From: Deltaproteobacteria bacterium | Lineage (GTDB): Bacteria > Desulfobacterota > Syntrophia > Syntrophales > UBA2210 | Assembly (NCBI GenBank): GCA_016935935.1 | Contig: JAFGPZ010000122.1 | Location: 1 to 9,208 of the forward strand | Direction of reading: 5' to 3' | Length of the DNA: 9,208 bases | Shown: piece by piece, positions 1 through 7,995 of the stretch | Layout: each line of letters starts with the position of its first letter | How positions within the stretch are numbered: position 1 is the stretch's first letter | Made by a program: the position numbers and the translations under genes | The notes under the pieces: model-generated | What the model saw: only the letters and a program-made list of their open reading frames with translations | Told to the model about the DNA's origin: nothing | The model's database searches: none

Positions 1-480
1 CACAACCTCGTCCATGAGATCACCAATGCCGAGGCCATGCTCTGCAGAAATGCTATAGATATTATCTATGCCCAGGCGATAGAAGTCGAATGAGAGTGCT
101 TCCTGCTTAAGTCCATCGATCTTGTTGACAGCATAAATGACCTTCTTTCTGGTTCTTCGCATGATTTCCGCGGTATCGATGTCTGCCGGGGTAAGCCCCT
201 CCTTGCCGTCCATGAGAAATATAATGGCATCGGCTTCTTTGATGGCAAGCTCCGTCTGTTGACGCATCTGTGTTAGCATCCTGTCTGCAGAAACAGGTTC
301 AAAACCACCGGTATCAATGATTGTAAAGGTTTTGTCTTTCCATGAAGAATCGGCATAATTCCTGTCTCTTGTTGCGCCGGGCTGATTTATTACAATGACC
401 TTCTTTCCTCTGGCAAGACGGTTGAAGAGAGTCGATTTTCCTACATTTGGTCTTCCAATTATCGCAATGATCGGTTTCAC
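1..480 (-). CDS. der: Ribosome-assembly GTPase Der (EngA), N-terminal part, cut by window edge
   Basis: Der is a tandem-GTPase that binds the 50S subunit during late assembly. Only the first 160 codons are visible; the rest, including the second GTPase domain and the KH-like domain, lies beyond position 1. The G motifs of domain 1 are clear: P-loop GRPNVGKS (residues 9-16), switch I with PGATRDR (34-40), DTGG (56-59), NKID (119-122) and SAEHGLG (145-151). DTGG instead of DTPG is typical of Der domain 1 and separates it from Era. The start is GTG at 478-480. A Shine-Dalgarno AGGAG (minus strand, 489-493) lies 8 nt upstream and overlaps the era stop codon, so der is probably translated with era. 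It is the last visible gene of the operon that begins with mnmA. Confidence 0.97.
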   Translation of the reverse strand, partial: MKPIIAIIGRPNVGKSTLFNRLARGKKVIVINQPGATRDRNYADSSWKDKTFTIIDTGGFEPVSADRMLTQMRQQTELAIKEADAIIFLMDGKEGLTPADIDTAEIMRRTRKKVIYAVNKIDGLKQEALSFDFYRLGIDNIYSISAEHGLGIGDLMDEVV

Positions 481-491
481 TGTGCCGGCTC

Positions 492-1382
492 CTAAGTCTT
501 CCGGTATCCGAACTCCAGAAGCATCTTTGAATCTCTGGTCCAGTCTTTTCTAACCTTCACAAAGAGTTTCAAATATATGCGTGCTGCAAAAAATCTTTCC
601 ATTTCCAGCCGTGCCTGAGTTCCTATTCGTTTTAACATGCTTCCCTTTACTCCGATGACGATGCCCTTCTGTGAATTCTTTTCAACATTTATTGTTGCCT
701 GAATATGGATTAGATTTTTTCTCTCTTCTTCCCTGAAGGAATCAACCACCACAGCCGATGAATAGGGGATCTCCTGGCTTGTGAGTAGAGTTATCTTTTC
801 CCTGATTATTTCAGCCGCGAGGAATCTTTCTGAGGATTCGGTTATAATATCTTCAGGGAAATAGCGCGGTCCTTCCGGAAGTAAGTTCCATATAACATCG
901 AGGAGTGTGCCTACATTGAATCCCCTGAGAGCAGAAACAGGCACGATGTCAGCAAATGAAAGCATGTGGCGAATCGCGTCTATCCTCAGTAGGAGAGAGT
1001 TCTTTTCAATTAGATCTATCTTGTTTATGGCGAGTATGACGGGTATCTTCGCCCCTTCCAACGTTTTTATAATGAAGTGATCGTCATCGTTTAGATCCGA
1101 ATTGGCCTCTGTCATGAAAAGTATGATGTCGACTTCTTCTATGGTGCTGACGGAAGTGGCAACCATCAGCCGGTTCAATGGTGTTCTTGTATGATGTATC
1201 CCCGGTGTGTCGAGAAAAATGAACTGACCCTTCTCGGTAGTCTTTACCCCGGTGATCCTGTTTCTTGTTGTCTGGGGTTTGCGGGTAGCAATGGCGATCT
1301 TTTCGCCTATGATCTCATTCAGAAGGGTGGATTTGCCGACATTAGGCTTTCCCAGTATTCCAATAAATCCGGATTTATGCAA
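492..1382 (-). CDS. era: GTPase Era, 30S ribosome assembly factor
   Basis: Era is an essential GTPase that binds the 3' end of 16S rRNA through a KH domain and helps mature the 30S subunit. The 296-residue length is normal for the family. The GTPase domain shows the P-loop GKPNVGKS (residues 11-18), the Era-type switch I KPQTTRNRI (35-43), DTPG (58-61), NKID (120-123) and SAL (150-152). The C-terminal KH domain follows from about residue 195, with GVKG (244-247) as its GxxG loop and the conserved tail VKVRKDWTRD. The start is TTG at 1380-1382: no in-frame ATG lies between it and the P-loop, and a good ribosome-binding site (AAGGGG, minus strand, 1391-1396) sits 8 nt upstream. A start further upstream is unlikely. 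The 91-nt gap before this gene is the largest in the operon, so era may also be expressed partly on its own. Its stop overlaps the ribosome-binding site of der. Confidence 0.98.
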   Translation of the reverse strand: MHKSGFIGILGKPNVGKSTLLNEIIGEKIAIATRKPQTTRNRITGVKTTEKGQFIFLDTPGIHHTRTPLNRLMVATSVSTIEEVDIILFMTEANSDLNDDDHFIIKTLEGAKIPVILAINKIDLIEKNSLLLRIDAIRHMLSFADIVPVSALRGFNVGTLLDVIWNLLPEGPRYFPEDIITESSERFLAAEIIREKITLLTSQEIPYSSAVVVDSFREEERKNLIHIQATINVEKNSQKGIVIGVKGSMLKRIGTQARLEMERFFAARIYLKLFVKVRKDWTRDSKMLLEFGYRKT

Positions 1383-1409
1383 GTCGAGTTCCCCTTTTTT
1401 TTATTGTCT

Positions 1410-1433
1410 CTCACAAATGCAATTTATTGTGAG
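1410..1433. repeat. Short palindrome in the 91-nt gap upstream of era
   Basis: Two exact 7-bp arms, CTCACAA (1410-1416) and TTGTGAG (1427-1433), flank a 10-bp AT-rich centre. It lies in the only sizeable gap of the operon (1383-1473), about 27 nt upstream of the era TTG start. It could form a hairpin in the era leader RNA or be a protein-binding site. It is not followed by a U-run in the direction of transcription, so it is not a convincing terminator. Apart from this and the era ribosome-binding site, I see nothing definite in the gap. Confidence 0.4.
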
Positions 1434-1473
1434 CGGCAGGAGTTACAGTTTCGATATTACTTCTAAATTATTA

Positions 1474-2565
1474 TCAATGGAGGGAATTAAGGAAAATCTC
1501 CTCTCTTTTGACAGGGCACGATTTTATGTCTGTTCTATACCTTACCCCGTCGGCTTTTAAAATAATAGATTCTCTTTCCTGAAAAGGATCTTCTGTAATA
1601 TCAATTTTCGTTATTTGGTAGATGTTCTTTAGCCTCTGCAGATTATCGTTTTTCAGCCCTCTGAGCCGTGAGACGTCTTTAGGGGAGACAGAAAAAGTAA
1701 CATCCTTGCCGTATATTTTTGGCAATTTCAGTAGATGCGAAGCCATCCCAAGGAAAACAGATCCCTCCACAAGGGCGCCGAAGGCAGCGTGAAGGGGGCC
1801 AGCAACAATAGACCCGTTTGTGCCCATTTCTGACGTTATGTGGAGACCGAGCCGTATGACAGAAATGTCGGCACCTCTCAGGAGTGACAATGCAAAGCCA
1901 CAGAGAGAAACAGCCTCCTCAAGAGACAGCGGTTGGTAGTCTCCCTTGAGGTAAAGATCTTCAAGAGCGGTGTTCTTCAGGACAATAGTTGGGTGAATTC
2001 TTACAGTGTCCGGTTTCAGCTTTATAATCTCCTCGACGGTATAGATGAATCCTTTCATTGTGTCTCCAGGAAGGCCGGCCATTAGGTGTACTCCAGTTTC
2101 AAATCCAGATTTTTTCAAGTGTTCGACAGAATTCCTTACATCATCGGAAGAATGACCCCTTCGTGAACGGTTCAGGACATCGTCCACCATGGATTGCGCC
2201 CCTATTTCCACCGTTTTGACTCCGTGCTTTTTAAGAAGTTCTATACCTCTACCGTCTATATAATCGGGCCTTGTCGATATTCTTATGGATTGAATAAATC
2301 CAGCTTTTATGTATGATTCTGCAAGGCTCAGTAGTTCGATCTGATAGCTCATGTCCATGCCTGTAAAGTTTCCGCCGTAAAAGGCTATCTCTATCCTGTC
2401 CCTGTTATTCTTAGCGGTTTTCAGATAACCGTTGACGATATTTCTGAATTGCAGTTCCGTTATCCTGCCGGAATTATTGCCGGCAGTAATACGCTCATTG
2501 CAGTAAAGACACCTATTAGGACAACCTTTGTATACGACAAATATGGGGATGATGAGCGGTTTCAA
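1474..2565 (-). CDS. Elp3-related radical SAM protein without acetyltransferase domain
   Basis: This is a radical SAM enzyme of the COG1243/Elp3 group; its substrate is unknown. The [4Fe-4S]/SAM motif CPNRCLYC gives C15, C19 and C22. Further family signatures are YGGNFTG (63-69, SAM binding), STRPDYI (97-103) and EIGAQSMVDDVL...RRGH (120-138), which closely follows the Elp3 pattern. A second conserved-looking block, IRLGLHITSEMG and GPLHAAFGALVEG (237-268), follows. The protein ends at 363 residues, whereas true Elp3 has about 550 and carries a C-terminal GNAT acetyltransferase that is absent here. Annotation pipelines often name such short proteins 'elongator protein 3', which overstates what is known. 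The start is TTG at 2563-2565, with AGGA (minus strand, 2574-2577) 8 nt upstream and overlapping the rnc stop codon; no ATG alternative fits. The neighbours (rnc, mtaB, mnmA, era) suggest a role in RNA modification, but that is inferred from context. Confidence 0.85.
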   Translation of the reverse strand: MKPLIIPIFVVYKGCPNRCLYCNERITAGNNSGRITELQFRNIVNGYLKTAKNNRDRIEIAFYGGNFTGMDMSYQIELLSLAESYIKAGFIQSIRISTRPDYIDGRGIELLKKHGVKTVEIGAQSMVDDVLNRSRRGHSSDDVRNSVEHLKKSGFETGVHLMAGLPGDTMKGFIYTVEEIIKLKPDTVRIHPTIVLKNTALEDLYLKGDYQPLSLEEAVSLCGFALSLLRGADISVIRLGLHITSEMGTNGSIVAGPLHAAFGALVEGSVFLGMASHLLKLPKIYGKDVTFSVSPKDVSRLRGLKNDNLQRLKNIYQITKIDITEDPFQERESIILKADGVRYRTDIKSCPVKREEIFLNSLH

Positions 2566-2575
2566 CTTTTATTTC

Positions 2576-3289
2576 CTACGGTTTTGTTGTTTCCAATTTT
2601 TGTAGCGCCGAACCCGCAGCCCTTTGTTCGGCTTCTTTTTTGTTCTTCCCCTTACCAATTTCCGATATTATGGTTCCGGCAGATACTCTTATTTCGAAGG
2701 TCTTGTCATGATCAGGCCCAAACTCGGCCATCAATTCATATTTTGGTATGGTTTTGAGTCTGCTCTGACACAGTTCCTGAAGTCGTGATTTGTAGTCCTG
2801 ATATACCGGTTCCTTCCCCCATGTTTCTATGCGAGGTTTAAAAATATTGTTAATAAATGAAAAGGCTTTTTTATATCCCTTGTCCAGGTATATGGCAGCT
2901 GTAACTGCCTCGAAGGCATCAGCCAGGATTGAGCTTTTTGACCTTCCGCCCGACGTCTCTTCTCCTTTGCCGAGGAGAATGAAATCCCCGATGTGAAAAT
3001 CGAGGGCCACCATGGCCAGGGGTTGTTCGTTTACCAATGATGCCCTGAGCTTTGAAAGTCGACCTTCCGAATGATAGGGAAATTGTCTTATCAATATGTC
3101 ACTTACGCACAGCTGGAGCACTGCGTCACCTAAAAATTCCAGCCTCTCATTGTCTTCACATTTCATATCCTGATTTTCATTGATAAAGGATCTGTGTGTA
3201 AGTGCTCCGTCGAGGAGGGCTATATCAGTGAATTCATAACACAAGAATTCTTCCAGTGTCTTCAGTTTTTTAAACCTGTCCTCAAACAT
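2576..3289 (-). CDS. rnc: Ribonuclease III
   Basis: RNase III cleaves double-stranded RNA, above all the 30S rRNA precursor, and some mRNAs. The 237 residues match the usual bacterial length. The catalytic domain carries the family signature ERLEFLGDAVL (48-58). By comparison with the E. coli enzyme, the metal-binding acidic residues are E51, D55, D124 and E127 (in LADAFEA); all are present. A C-terminal dsRNA-binding domain runs from about residue 165 to 232, with the typical GKGKNKKEAEQRAA segment (212-225). The ATG start at 3287-3289 lies inside the end of mtaB: the two genes share the 8 nt ATGTTTGA, which suggests translational coupling. The ribosome-binding site AGGA lies about 9 nt upstream. 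The order rnc / radical SAM / era puts rRNA processing beside 30S assembly. Confidence 0.98.
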   Translation of the reverse strand: MFEDRFKKLKTLEEFLCYEFTDIALLDGALTHRSFINENQDMKCEDNERLEFLGDAVLQLCVSDILIRQFPYHSEGRLSKLRASLVNEQPLAMVALDFHIGDFILLGKGEETSGGRSKSSILADAFEAVTAAIYLDKGYKKAFSFINNIFKPRIETWGKEPVYQDYKSRLQELCQSRLKTIPKYELMAEFGPDHDKTFEIRVSAGTIISEIGKGKNKKEAEQRAAGSALQKLETTKP

Positions 3290-4592
3290 TGGCTTTAATC
3301 CTTCCCGTCAAGGCATTACAAACGGCGCCATTAGCCCTTATATCCACTATACGATTCACTATCGAACTGTGGCCACCTTCTATAATAAAGGGAATGTAGT
3401 TGTCTGAGTATCCCTTCAAAAGTCTGGGATCATTGCCTTTTTCTGCAAGTACCGGCAGAGTCTCTCCAATAAATCTTTTGTTGAAGATGTTCCTCTTTTC
3501 CATTCCCAGAATTCGGAGTTCCTTTGCCCTTGCTTTTTTTACAATCATCTGAACCTGGCCCGGAAGCTCTGCTGCATCTGTTCCGAGCCTTCTTGAATAA
3601 GGGAAAACGTGCAGGTAGGCAAGTGGAATACTATTCAGAAAATCTCTCGTATTGTTAAACTCCTTCTCACCTTCGCCGGGAAATCCTACCATAACATCGA
3701 TGCCGATGGCAATCTTTGGGATGGCAATGCAGATTTTTTCGATTATATTTCGAAACTGCCGTGATGTATAATTTCTCTTCATTGCTTTGAGTATCTTGTC
3801 ATCACCACTCTGAAGAGGTACATGAAGGTGCCTGCACATAATTTCTGAATCACTGATATGGCTGATAATATCATCGGTTATCTCTGCTGGCTCAATGGAA
3901 CTTATACGTAATCTGCCTGTGATTCCGAGATTCTCTATCCTCTTCAGGAGTTTTATGAGACTGGTTTGAGGCTCAAAATCGTGTCCGTATAAACCCAGGT
4001 GAATCCCTGTCAGGACTATTTCGAGGTAGTTTGACGCGGTGAATCTCTTTATCTGTGAAATAACGGCATCTTCGGGAAGGCTTCTGCTCCTTCCTCGAGC
4101 ATAGGGAATGATACAGTAACTGCAAAATGAATCGCATCCATCCTGTATCTTGAGAAATGCCCGAGTGTGTCCAGGGAAGTGTGATAAGGAAACTGGTAAG
4201 AGACTTTCCTTTAGTGATGCCACGTCGCTGACGATGGTTTTCCGCCCGTATCCTGAGATATTTTCAAGCAGACGTGGAATCTCATTTTTTTCCGCTGTTC
4301 CTACCACCATTTTCATGCCCGGAAGTGATGCGAGTTTCTCAGGGGCAGTCTGGGCGTAGCAGCCTGTAGCAACAATCATGGCAGAAGGGTTTCCCCGATG
4401 CGCCCTCCTTACAAGCTGCCTCGATTGGTAATCTGTTTTCTCCGTTACTGTGCATGTGTTTATAATGTAGATATCGGCTTCGCTGTCGAAGGGGACAATA
4501 GAAAACCCCCTATTTTTAAGACCTTCTATAATTTCTGCCGATTCATACTGATTTACCTTGCAGCCCAGCGTTGTCAAAGCCACCCTAGTCAA
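3282..4592 (-). CDS. mtaB: tRNA t6A37 methylthiotransferase MtaB
   Basis: MtaB is a radical-SAM methylthiotransferase that turns t6A37 into ms2t6A in tRNAs reading ANN codons. The N-terminal UPF0004 domain has three cysteines for the auxiliary cluster: C11 (in TTLGCKVNQYES), C47 (INTCTVT) and C78 (ATGCYAQ). The radical-SAM motif CDSFCSYC supplies C153, C157 and C160 and is followed by IIPYARGRSRS. The TLGCKVNQ start points to the MtaB group rather than MiaB or RimO. A TRAM-like region occupies roughly the last 65 residues but is not sharply conserved. The length (436 aa) is normal. The start is TTG at 4590-4592, overlapping the mnmA stop by 8 nt, with GGGGA about 7 nt upstream; a GTG three codons later is possible but has a weaker ribosome-binding site. 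It pairs functionally with mnmA, since both modify the anticodon loop. Confidence 0.95.
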   Translation of the reverse strand: MTRVALTTLGCKVNQYESAEIIEGLKNRGFSIVPFDSEADIYIINTCTVTEKTDYQSRQLVRRAHRGNPSAMIVATGCYAQTAPEKLASLPGMKMVVGTAEKNEIPRLLENISGYGRKTIVSDVASLKESLLPVSLSHFPGHTRAFLKIQDGCDSFCSYCIIPYARGRSRSLPEDAVISQIKRFTASNYLEIVLTGIHLGLYGHDFEPQTSLIKLLKRIENLGITGRLRISSIEPAEITDDIISHISDSEIMCRHLHVPLQSGDDKILKAMKRNYTSRQFRNIIEKICIAIPKIAIGIDVMVGFPGEGEKEFNNTRDFLNSIPLAYLHVFPYSRRLGTDAAELPGQVQMIVKKARAKELRILGMEKRNIFNKRFIGETLPVLAEKGNDPRLLKGYSDNYIPFIIEGGHSSIVNRIVDIRANGAVCNALTGRIKANV

Positions 4593-5655
4593 CTTTAATT
4601 CCCCTTTCTATCCATCCTCCTCCGATGACTGTCTCTCCCTGATAGAAGACCGCCGCCTGACCGGGGGCAACCGCTTTCTGTGGATCTTCGAAGGTGACAA
4701 GCGCTGAGTTATCTGTGTTGTCCTTGCTATCCTGTACTAATGTGGAGTTAACACCACGGTGACGATATCTGATATGTACCCTTGCTTTGATATCTTTTAA
4801 AGATGCATAGGCAGGTGAACACCACGATATGTTTCTGGCGATGAGTCCGCCGAATAACTGATCTTCTTCTCTTCCTACAACGACTTCATCGGTTTCCCCA
4901 CGTATTTCAATCACATAATAGGGGTGAGACGAGGAGATGCTTAGTCCTTTCCTTTGCCCAATAGTCAAGGTGTGAATCCCCTTATGCTTTCCCACTATCT
5001 CACCCTGTGTGGTTACTATATTGCCGGGCCGGGGCAGTTGCTCTTCAGAAAAGTTTTTGAGGAAATCCCTGTAGCTGCCCTGTATAAAACAGATTTCCTG
5101 GCTTTCATTTTTTGCGAAGGAAACAAAACCAATCGCGGAGGCCTTCTCTTTCACCTTCTCCTTTGTGCTATTACCAAGTGGGAATATGATCCGCTTCAGC
5201 TCTCTCTGTCTCAGACGGTGGAGAAAGTAGGATTGATCCTTTTTTATATCGGCACCCTTTTGTATTCTGTAACCATTTTCTCCGCCAAGATTTACGATGC
5301 GCGCATAGTGGCCTGTAGCTATATAATAAAAACCACACTGTTTTGCCATTTTCATCAGTGAAAAGAACTTGATTTTCTTGTTACAGATTACGCAGGGATT
5401 AGGCGTTCTACCTGTTACATATTCCCTGAAAAAATAACTCACGATCTCTCTTCTGAAGAGGTTGGTCATGTCCTCTATATGAAGGGGGATATTCAATTTA
5501 TCTGCAGCGTTGCGTGCTGCATTTTCCGACTTTCCGGGGAACCCGTTTTTCATGTAGAAGCCCTCTACATGAAAACCTTCTTCTTTCAAAATGGCCGCCG
5601 CGACCGCGCTGTCTACACCACCGCTTAGGCCTATCAGCACATTTTTCTTGTCCAT
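4585..5655 (-). CDS. mnmA: tRNA-specific 2-thiouridylase MnmA
   Basis: MnmA adenylates and thiolates U34 of the tRNAs for Lys, Glu and Gln, giving s2U34. The ATP pyrophosphatase P-loop SGGVDS is at residues 11-16. Other signatures are TPNPCVICNKKIKF (84-97), ATGHYAR (113-119), KKDQSYFL (138-145) and SQEICFI (185-191). By alignment with E. coli MnmA, the two catalytic cysteines correspond to C91 and C189. There is an extra cysteine, C88, where E. coli has aspartate, giving a CxxC motif. The length of 356 aa is normal. The start is ATG at 5653-5655, with a TAGGA ribosome-binding site about 10 nt upstream. This is the first gene of the minus-strand operon and has a good promoter in the divergent region. 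Its stop overlaps the mtaB start. Confidence 0.97.
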   Translation of the reverse strand: MDKKNVLIGLSGGVDSAVAAAILKEEGFHVEGFYMKNGFPGKSENAARNAADKLNIPLHIEDMTNLFRREIVSYFFREYVTGRTPNPCVICNKKIKFFSLMKMAKQCGFYYIATGHYARIVNLGGENGYRIQKGADIKKDQSYFLHRLRQRELKRIIFPLGNSTKEKVKEKASAIGFVSFAKNESQEICFIQGSYRDFLKNFSEEQLPRPGNIVTTQGEIVGKHKGIHTLTIGQRKGLSISSSHPYYVIEIRGETDEVVVGREEDQLFGGLIARNISWCSPAYASLKDIKARVHIRYRHRGVNSTLVQDSKDNTDNSALVTFEDPQKAVAPGQAAVFYQGETVIGGGWIERGIKVD

Positions 5656-5693
5656 TTATATGTAGTCCTATCTACTCATTGCGAGAGCCAGTG

Positions 5694-5722
5694 TTTTTAG
5701 AGGCTATTTTCATTCTTGTCAA
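5694..5722 (-). promoter_or_regulatory. Sigma-70-type promoter for the mnmA operon
   Basis: On the minus strand a perfect -35 hexamer TTGACA (5717-5722) is followed after exactly 17 bp by TAAAAA (5694-5699), which matches 4 of 6 bases of the -10 consensus. The expected transcription start is near 5687, leaving a leader of roughly 31 nt before the mnmA ATG. This is the only convincing promoter seen for the six-gene operon. Confidence 0.55.
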
Positions 5723-5744
5723 CAATAAAGAAATAGTCTATTAC
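5716..5744 (+). promoter_or_regulatory. Possible sigma-70-type promoter for the DUF255 gene
   Basis: On the plus strand TTGTCA (5716-5721, 5 of 6 consensus) is followed after 17 bp by TATTAC (5739-5744, 4 of 6). A start near 5751 would leave only about 13 nt before the ATG at 5764, just enough to keep the AAGGA ribosome-binding site (5752-5756). The short leader makes this less certain than the promoter in the other direction. The -35 overlaps the -35 of the mnmA promoter almost completely. Confidence 0.35.
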
Positions 5745-5763
5745 ACAACAGAAGGACAATTGT

Positions 5764-7839
5764 ATGTTCAATCAAGCAGCACCCAATCGTCTAATAAATG
5801 AGAGCAGCCCCTATCTGCTCCAACATGCCTATAACCCCGTGGATTGGTACCCTTGGGGTGATGAAGCTCTCGCCCGTGCCATAAAGGAAGACAAACCCAT
5901 ACTTTTGAGTATTGGATATTCAGCCTGTCACTGGTGCCATGTTATGGCTCATGAGTCTTTCGAAAATCCGGAAATTGCCAGCTTGATGAATGCAAACTTC
6001 GTAAACATCAAGGTTGACAGGGAAGAACGTCCGGATTTGGATACTATCTACATGGAAGCGGTCCAGTCAATTTCCGGCAGCGGCGGTTGGCCGCTCACTG
6101 TCTTTTTAACACCCGAAGGAAAACCTTTCTATGGTGGGACCTATTTCCCACCTGAAGAAGGCCGAGGCCTGCCTGGATTTCCCAGAGTTCTTGAGACCGT
6201 TGCCGATACATATCGTAACCGCCGCTTGGTGGTTGACCAGGCTGCTCAAGAAATTATTGATACCCTTAATCGAAAAGCTGATAATCCCGAAGGCTCCGGA
6301 TCTTTTGACCTGGATGTCCTTGACAAAGCCTATTCAAATCTCAGAAAAGAGTTTGATGATGTAAATGGCGGTCTTGGTCGAGCGCCCAAATTTCCTCAGC
6401 CCGTGGTGCTGGAATTTATCCTTAGATGTTATTGCCGCACTCATCATAAAGATGCTCTTGACATGCTTACTTTAACCCTTGAAAAAATGGCATGGGGCGG
6501 TATTTTTGATCAGATTGGCGGCGGTTTTCATCGCTATTCAACCGATGAAAGCTGGCTGGTGCCGCATTTTGAGAAAATGCTCTATGATAATGCACTGCTT
6601 AGCCGTTTGTATTTACATGCCTATCTGGTGACGGGCAGGCCGCTCTTTCGTGCTACCGCTGAGTCTATCCTGGATTATGTATTAAGAGAAATGACCGGGC
6701 CCGAGGGGGGCTTTTTCAGCGCACAGGACGCCGACAGTGAAGGCCGCGAAGGTCTTTACTACCTGTGGACATACGCTGAATTAAGAAGGGTGTTAGGCTC
6801 GGAAACGGCCGCTAAAATTGCTGAATATTATGGAGTAACTGAGGACGGTAATTTTGAGGGCGCTAACATTCTGCATGTAGCAAGTCAATTTTCTCAGACT
6901 GAATTTGAAAAGTTAAATCAAGCCAGGGCCTTGTTGCTTGAAGAACGTGAAAAGCGGGTTAAGCCTGCCCGGGACGAAAAAATCTTGGCCTCTTGGAATG
7001 GATTGATGCTGGCTTCTCTCGCTGAGGCCGCTTTGGTCTTTCAACGCGATGACTACCTTAAGGCGGCTGCAGCCTGTGGTTCTTTTCTGCTCGAATCTCT
7101 GTTTTCTGAAGGCCGTCTCAAACATACTTTCATGGGTGGTATGGCCCGGATCGATGCCTATCTGGACGATTATGCCTTGGTTATTGATGGTTTATTGTCT
7201 CTTCATCAGGTCACTTTTGAGGGACGTTGGCTTAAGTCCGCGATAGAGATGACCCATTTTATGCTCGAAAACTTCCGGGATGAATCGACAGGGTTGTTTT
7301 ACGACACTGATCAATGCCATCAGGCGCTCTTTAAACGTCCCCGGAATATCTATGATGGAGCAATGCCTTCCGGACTTTCCTCAGCTGCTGTGGCTCTTCT
7401 CAAGATTTCACGTATCACCACAGATGAACATTTGACCGTAACAGCCGTGCGGTCTTTACAGACAGTGAGTCAGTATTTGTCCGGCTATCCTCCTTCGTTC
7501 GGAAACTGGCTCTGTGCTCTTGATATGTATCTTGAGCCTCCCCGGGAAATCGCCTTTATAGGGCCTCGCCATAGTCCGGTCGTGGACGAATTCCTGCAAA
7601 CAATCTGGCAAAATTGGAAACCAAACTGTTTGACGGTTGCCCTCGATCCTGACGATCCGTTTGCTTTGTCCGGACTGGCTCTTCTTAAGGATAAAAACAT
7701 GGTGGACGGAAGGCCGACTGTTTATCTGTGCCAGGGGCATGCCTGCCGGGCTCCCCTGACCGACCCTGATTTGCTGCGCAAGCAATTGGGGAAAGATGTC
7801 GAATCGAGAATGTTGAATGTCACCGAAGATGTTGAATAA
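5764..7839 (+). CDS. DUF255 thioredoxin-domain protein (YyaL/SPATA20 family)
   Basis: A full-length member (691 aa) of the conserved family that includes B. subtilis YyaL and human SPATA20. The exact function is not established. The N-terminal thioredoxin-like domain has the family block [18 protein letters not shown] (14-31), a CHWC motif (55-58) in place of [13 protein letters not shown] (85-93) and GGWP (107-110) supplying the cis-proline. The rest resembles the alpha/alpha-barrel of N-acylglucosamine 2-epimerase-like enzymes: [11 protein letters not shown] (252-262), [10 protein letters not shown] (267-276), [12 protein letters not shown] (404-415) and [10 protein letters not shown] (468-477). 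There is no signal peptide or membrane segment, so it is probably cytoplasmic. The ATG at 5764 has AAGGA 7 nt upstream, and the conserved block begins a few residues later, which supports this start. It stands alone, divergent from mnmA. A redox role or carbohydrate binding is possible from the fold but is not shown. Confidence 0.95.
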   Translation: MFNQAAPNRLINESSPYLLQHAYNPVDWYPWGDEALARAIKEDKPILLSIGYSACHWCHVMAHESFENPEIASLMNANFVNIKVDREERPDLDTIYMEAVQSISGSGGWPLTVFLTPEGKPFYGGTYFPPEEGRGLPGFPRVLETVADTYRNRRLVVDQAAQEIIDTLNRKADNPEGSGSFDLDVLDKAYSNLRKEFDDVNGGLGRAPKFPQPVVLEFILRCYCRTHHKDALDMLTLTLEKMAWGGIFDQIGGGFHRYSTDESWLVPHFEKMLYDNALLSRLYLHAYLVTGRPLFRATAESILDYVLREMTGPEGGFFSAQDADSEGREGLYYLWTYAELRRVLGSETAAKIAEYYGVTEDGNFEGANILHVASQFSQTEFEKLNQARALLLEEREKRVKPARDEKILASWNGLMLASLAEAALVFQRDDYLKAAAACGSFLLESLFSEGRLKHTFMGGMARIDAYLDDYALVIDGLLSLHQVTFEGRWLKSAIEMTHFMLENFRDESTGLFYDTDQCHQALFKRPRNIYDGAMPSGLSSAAVALLKISRITTDEHLTVTAVRSLQTVSQYLSGYPPSFGNWLCALDMYLEPPREIAFIGPRHSPVVDEFLQTIWQNWKPNCLTVALDPDDPFALSGLALLKDKNMVDGRPTVYLCQGHACRAPLTDPDLLRKQLGKDVESRMLNVTEDVE

Positions 7840-7860
7840 AAAGAATCGTTGACTCATAAG

Positions 7861-7995
7861 TGATGCCCTCGTATAAAGTAAAAAACAGCGTCATTACTGC
7901 GAAGGCAGGAATCCATAACTGGTTGAAAAGACTGGATTCCGGGTCAAGCCCGGAATGACGAAGTAGCACAAACCCGACTTTTTGCGAGGCCATTA
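7861..7995. repeat. Nested palindromic dispersed repeat (REP/MITE-like)
   Basis: The outer arms are TGATGCCCTCGTATAAAGT (7861-7879) and its imperfect inverse at 7977-7995, matching at 15 of 19 positions. Inside, CGTCATT (7889-7895) pairs exactly with AATGACG (7954-7960), and GGAATCCA (7908-7915) pairs exactly with TGGATTCC (7933-7940). A further small hairpin, CCGGG-TCAAG-CCCGG, lies at 7939-7953. Read on the minus strand the core gives HSGLDPESS...WIPAFA, a well-known false peptide from dispersed proteobacterial repeats, so ORFs across it are not genes. The element lies 21 bp after the stop of the DUF255 gene, where it might stabilise the 3' end of that mRNA. No U-run follows, so it is not a standard terminator. 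Confidence 0.85.

Noticed and set aside
1410..1433. CRP/FNR-like operator
   Set aside because: The arms are in the order TCACA...TGTGA, the reverse of the TGTGA...TCACA consensus, and the spacing does not fit.
7456..7857. Minus-strand 133-codon ORF inside the DUF255 gene
   Set aside because: It is a shadow of a well-conserved coding sequence on the plus strand and has no family features of its own.
7939..7960. Rho-independent terminator for the DUF255 gene
   Set aside because: The CCGGG/CCCGG hairpin is followed by AATGACGAAG, not a T-run; it is part of the dispersed repeat.
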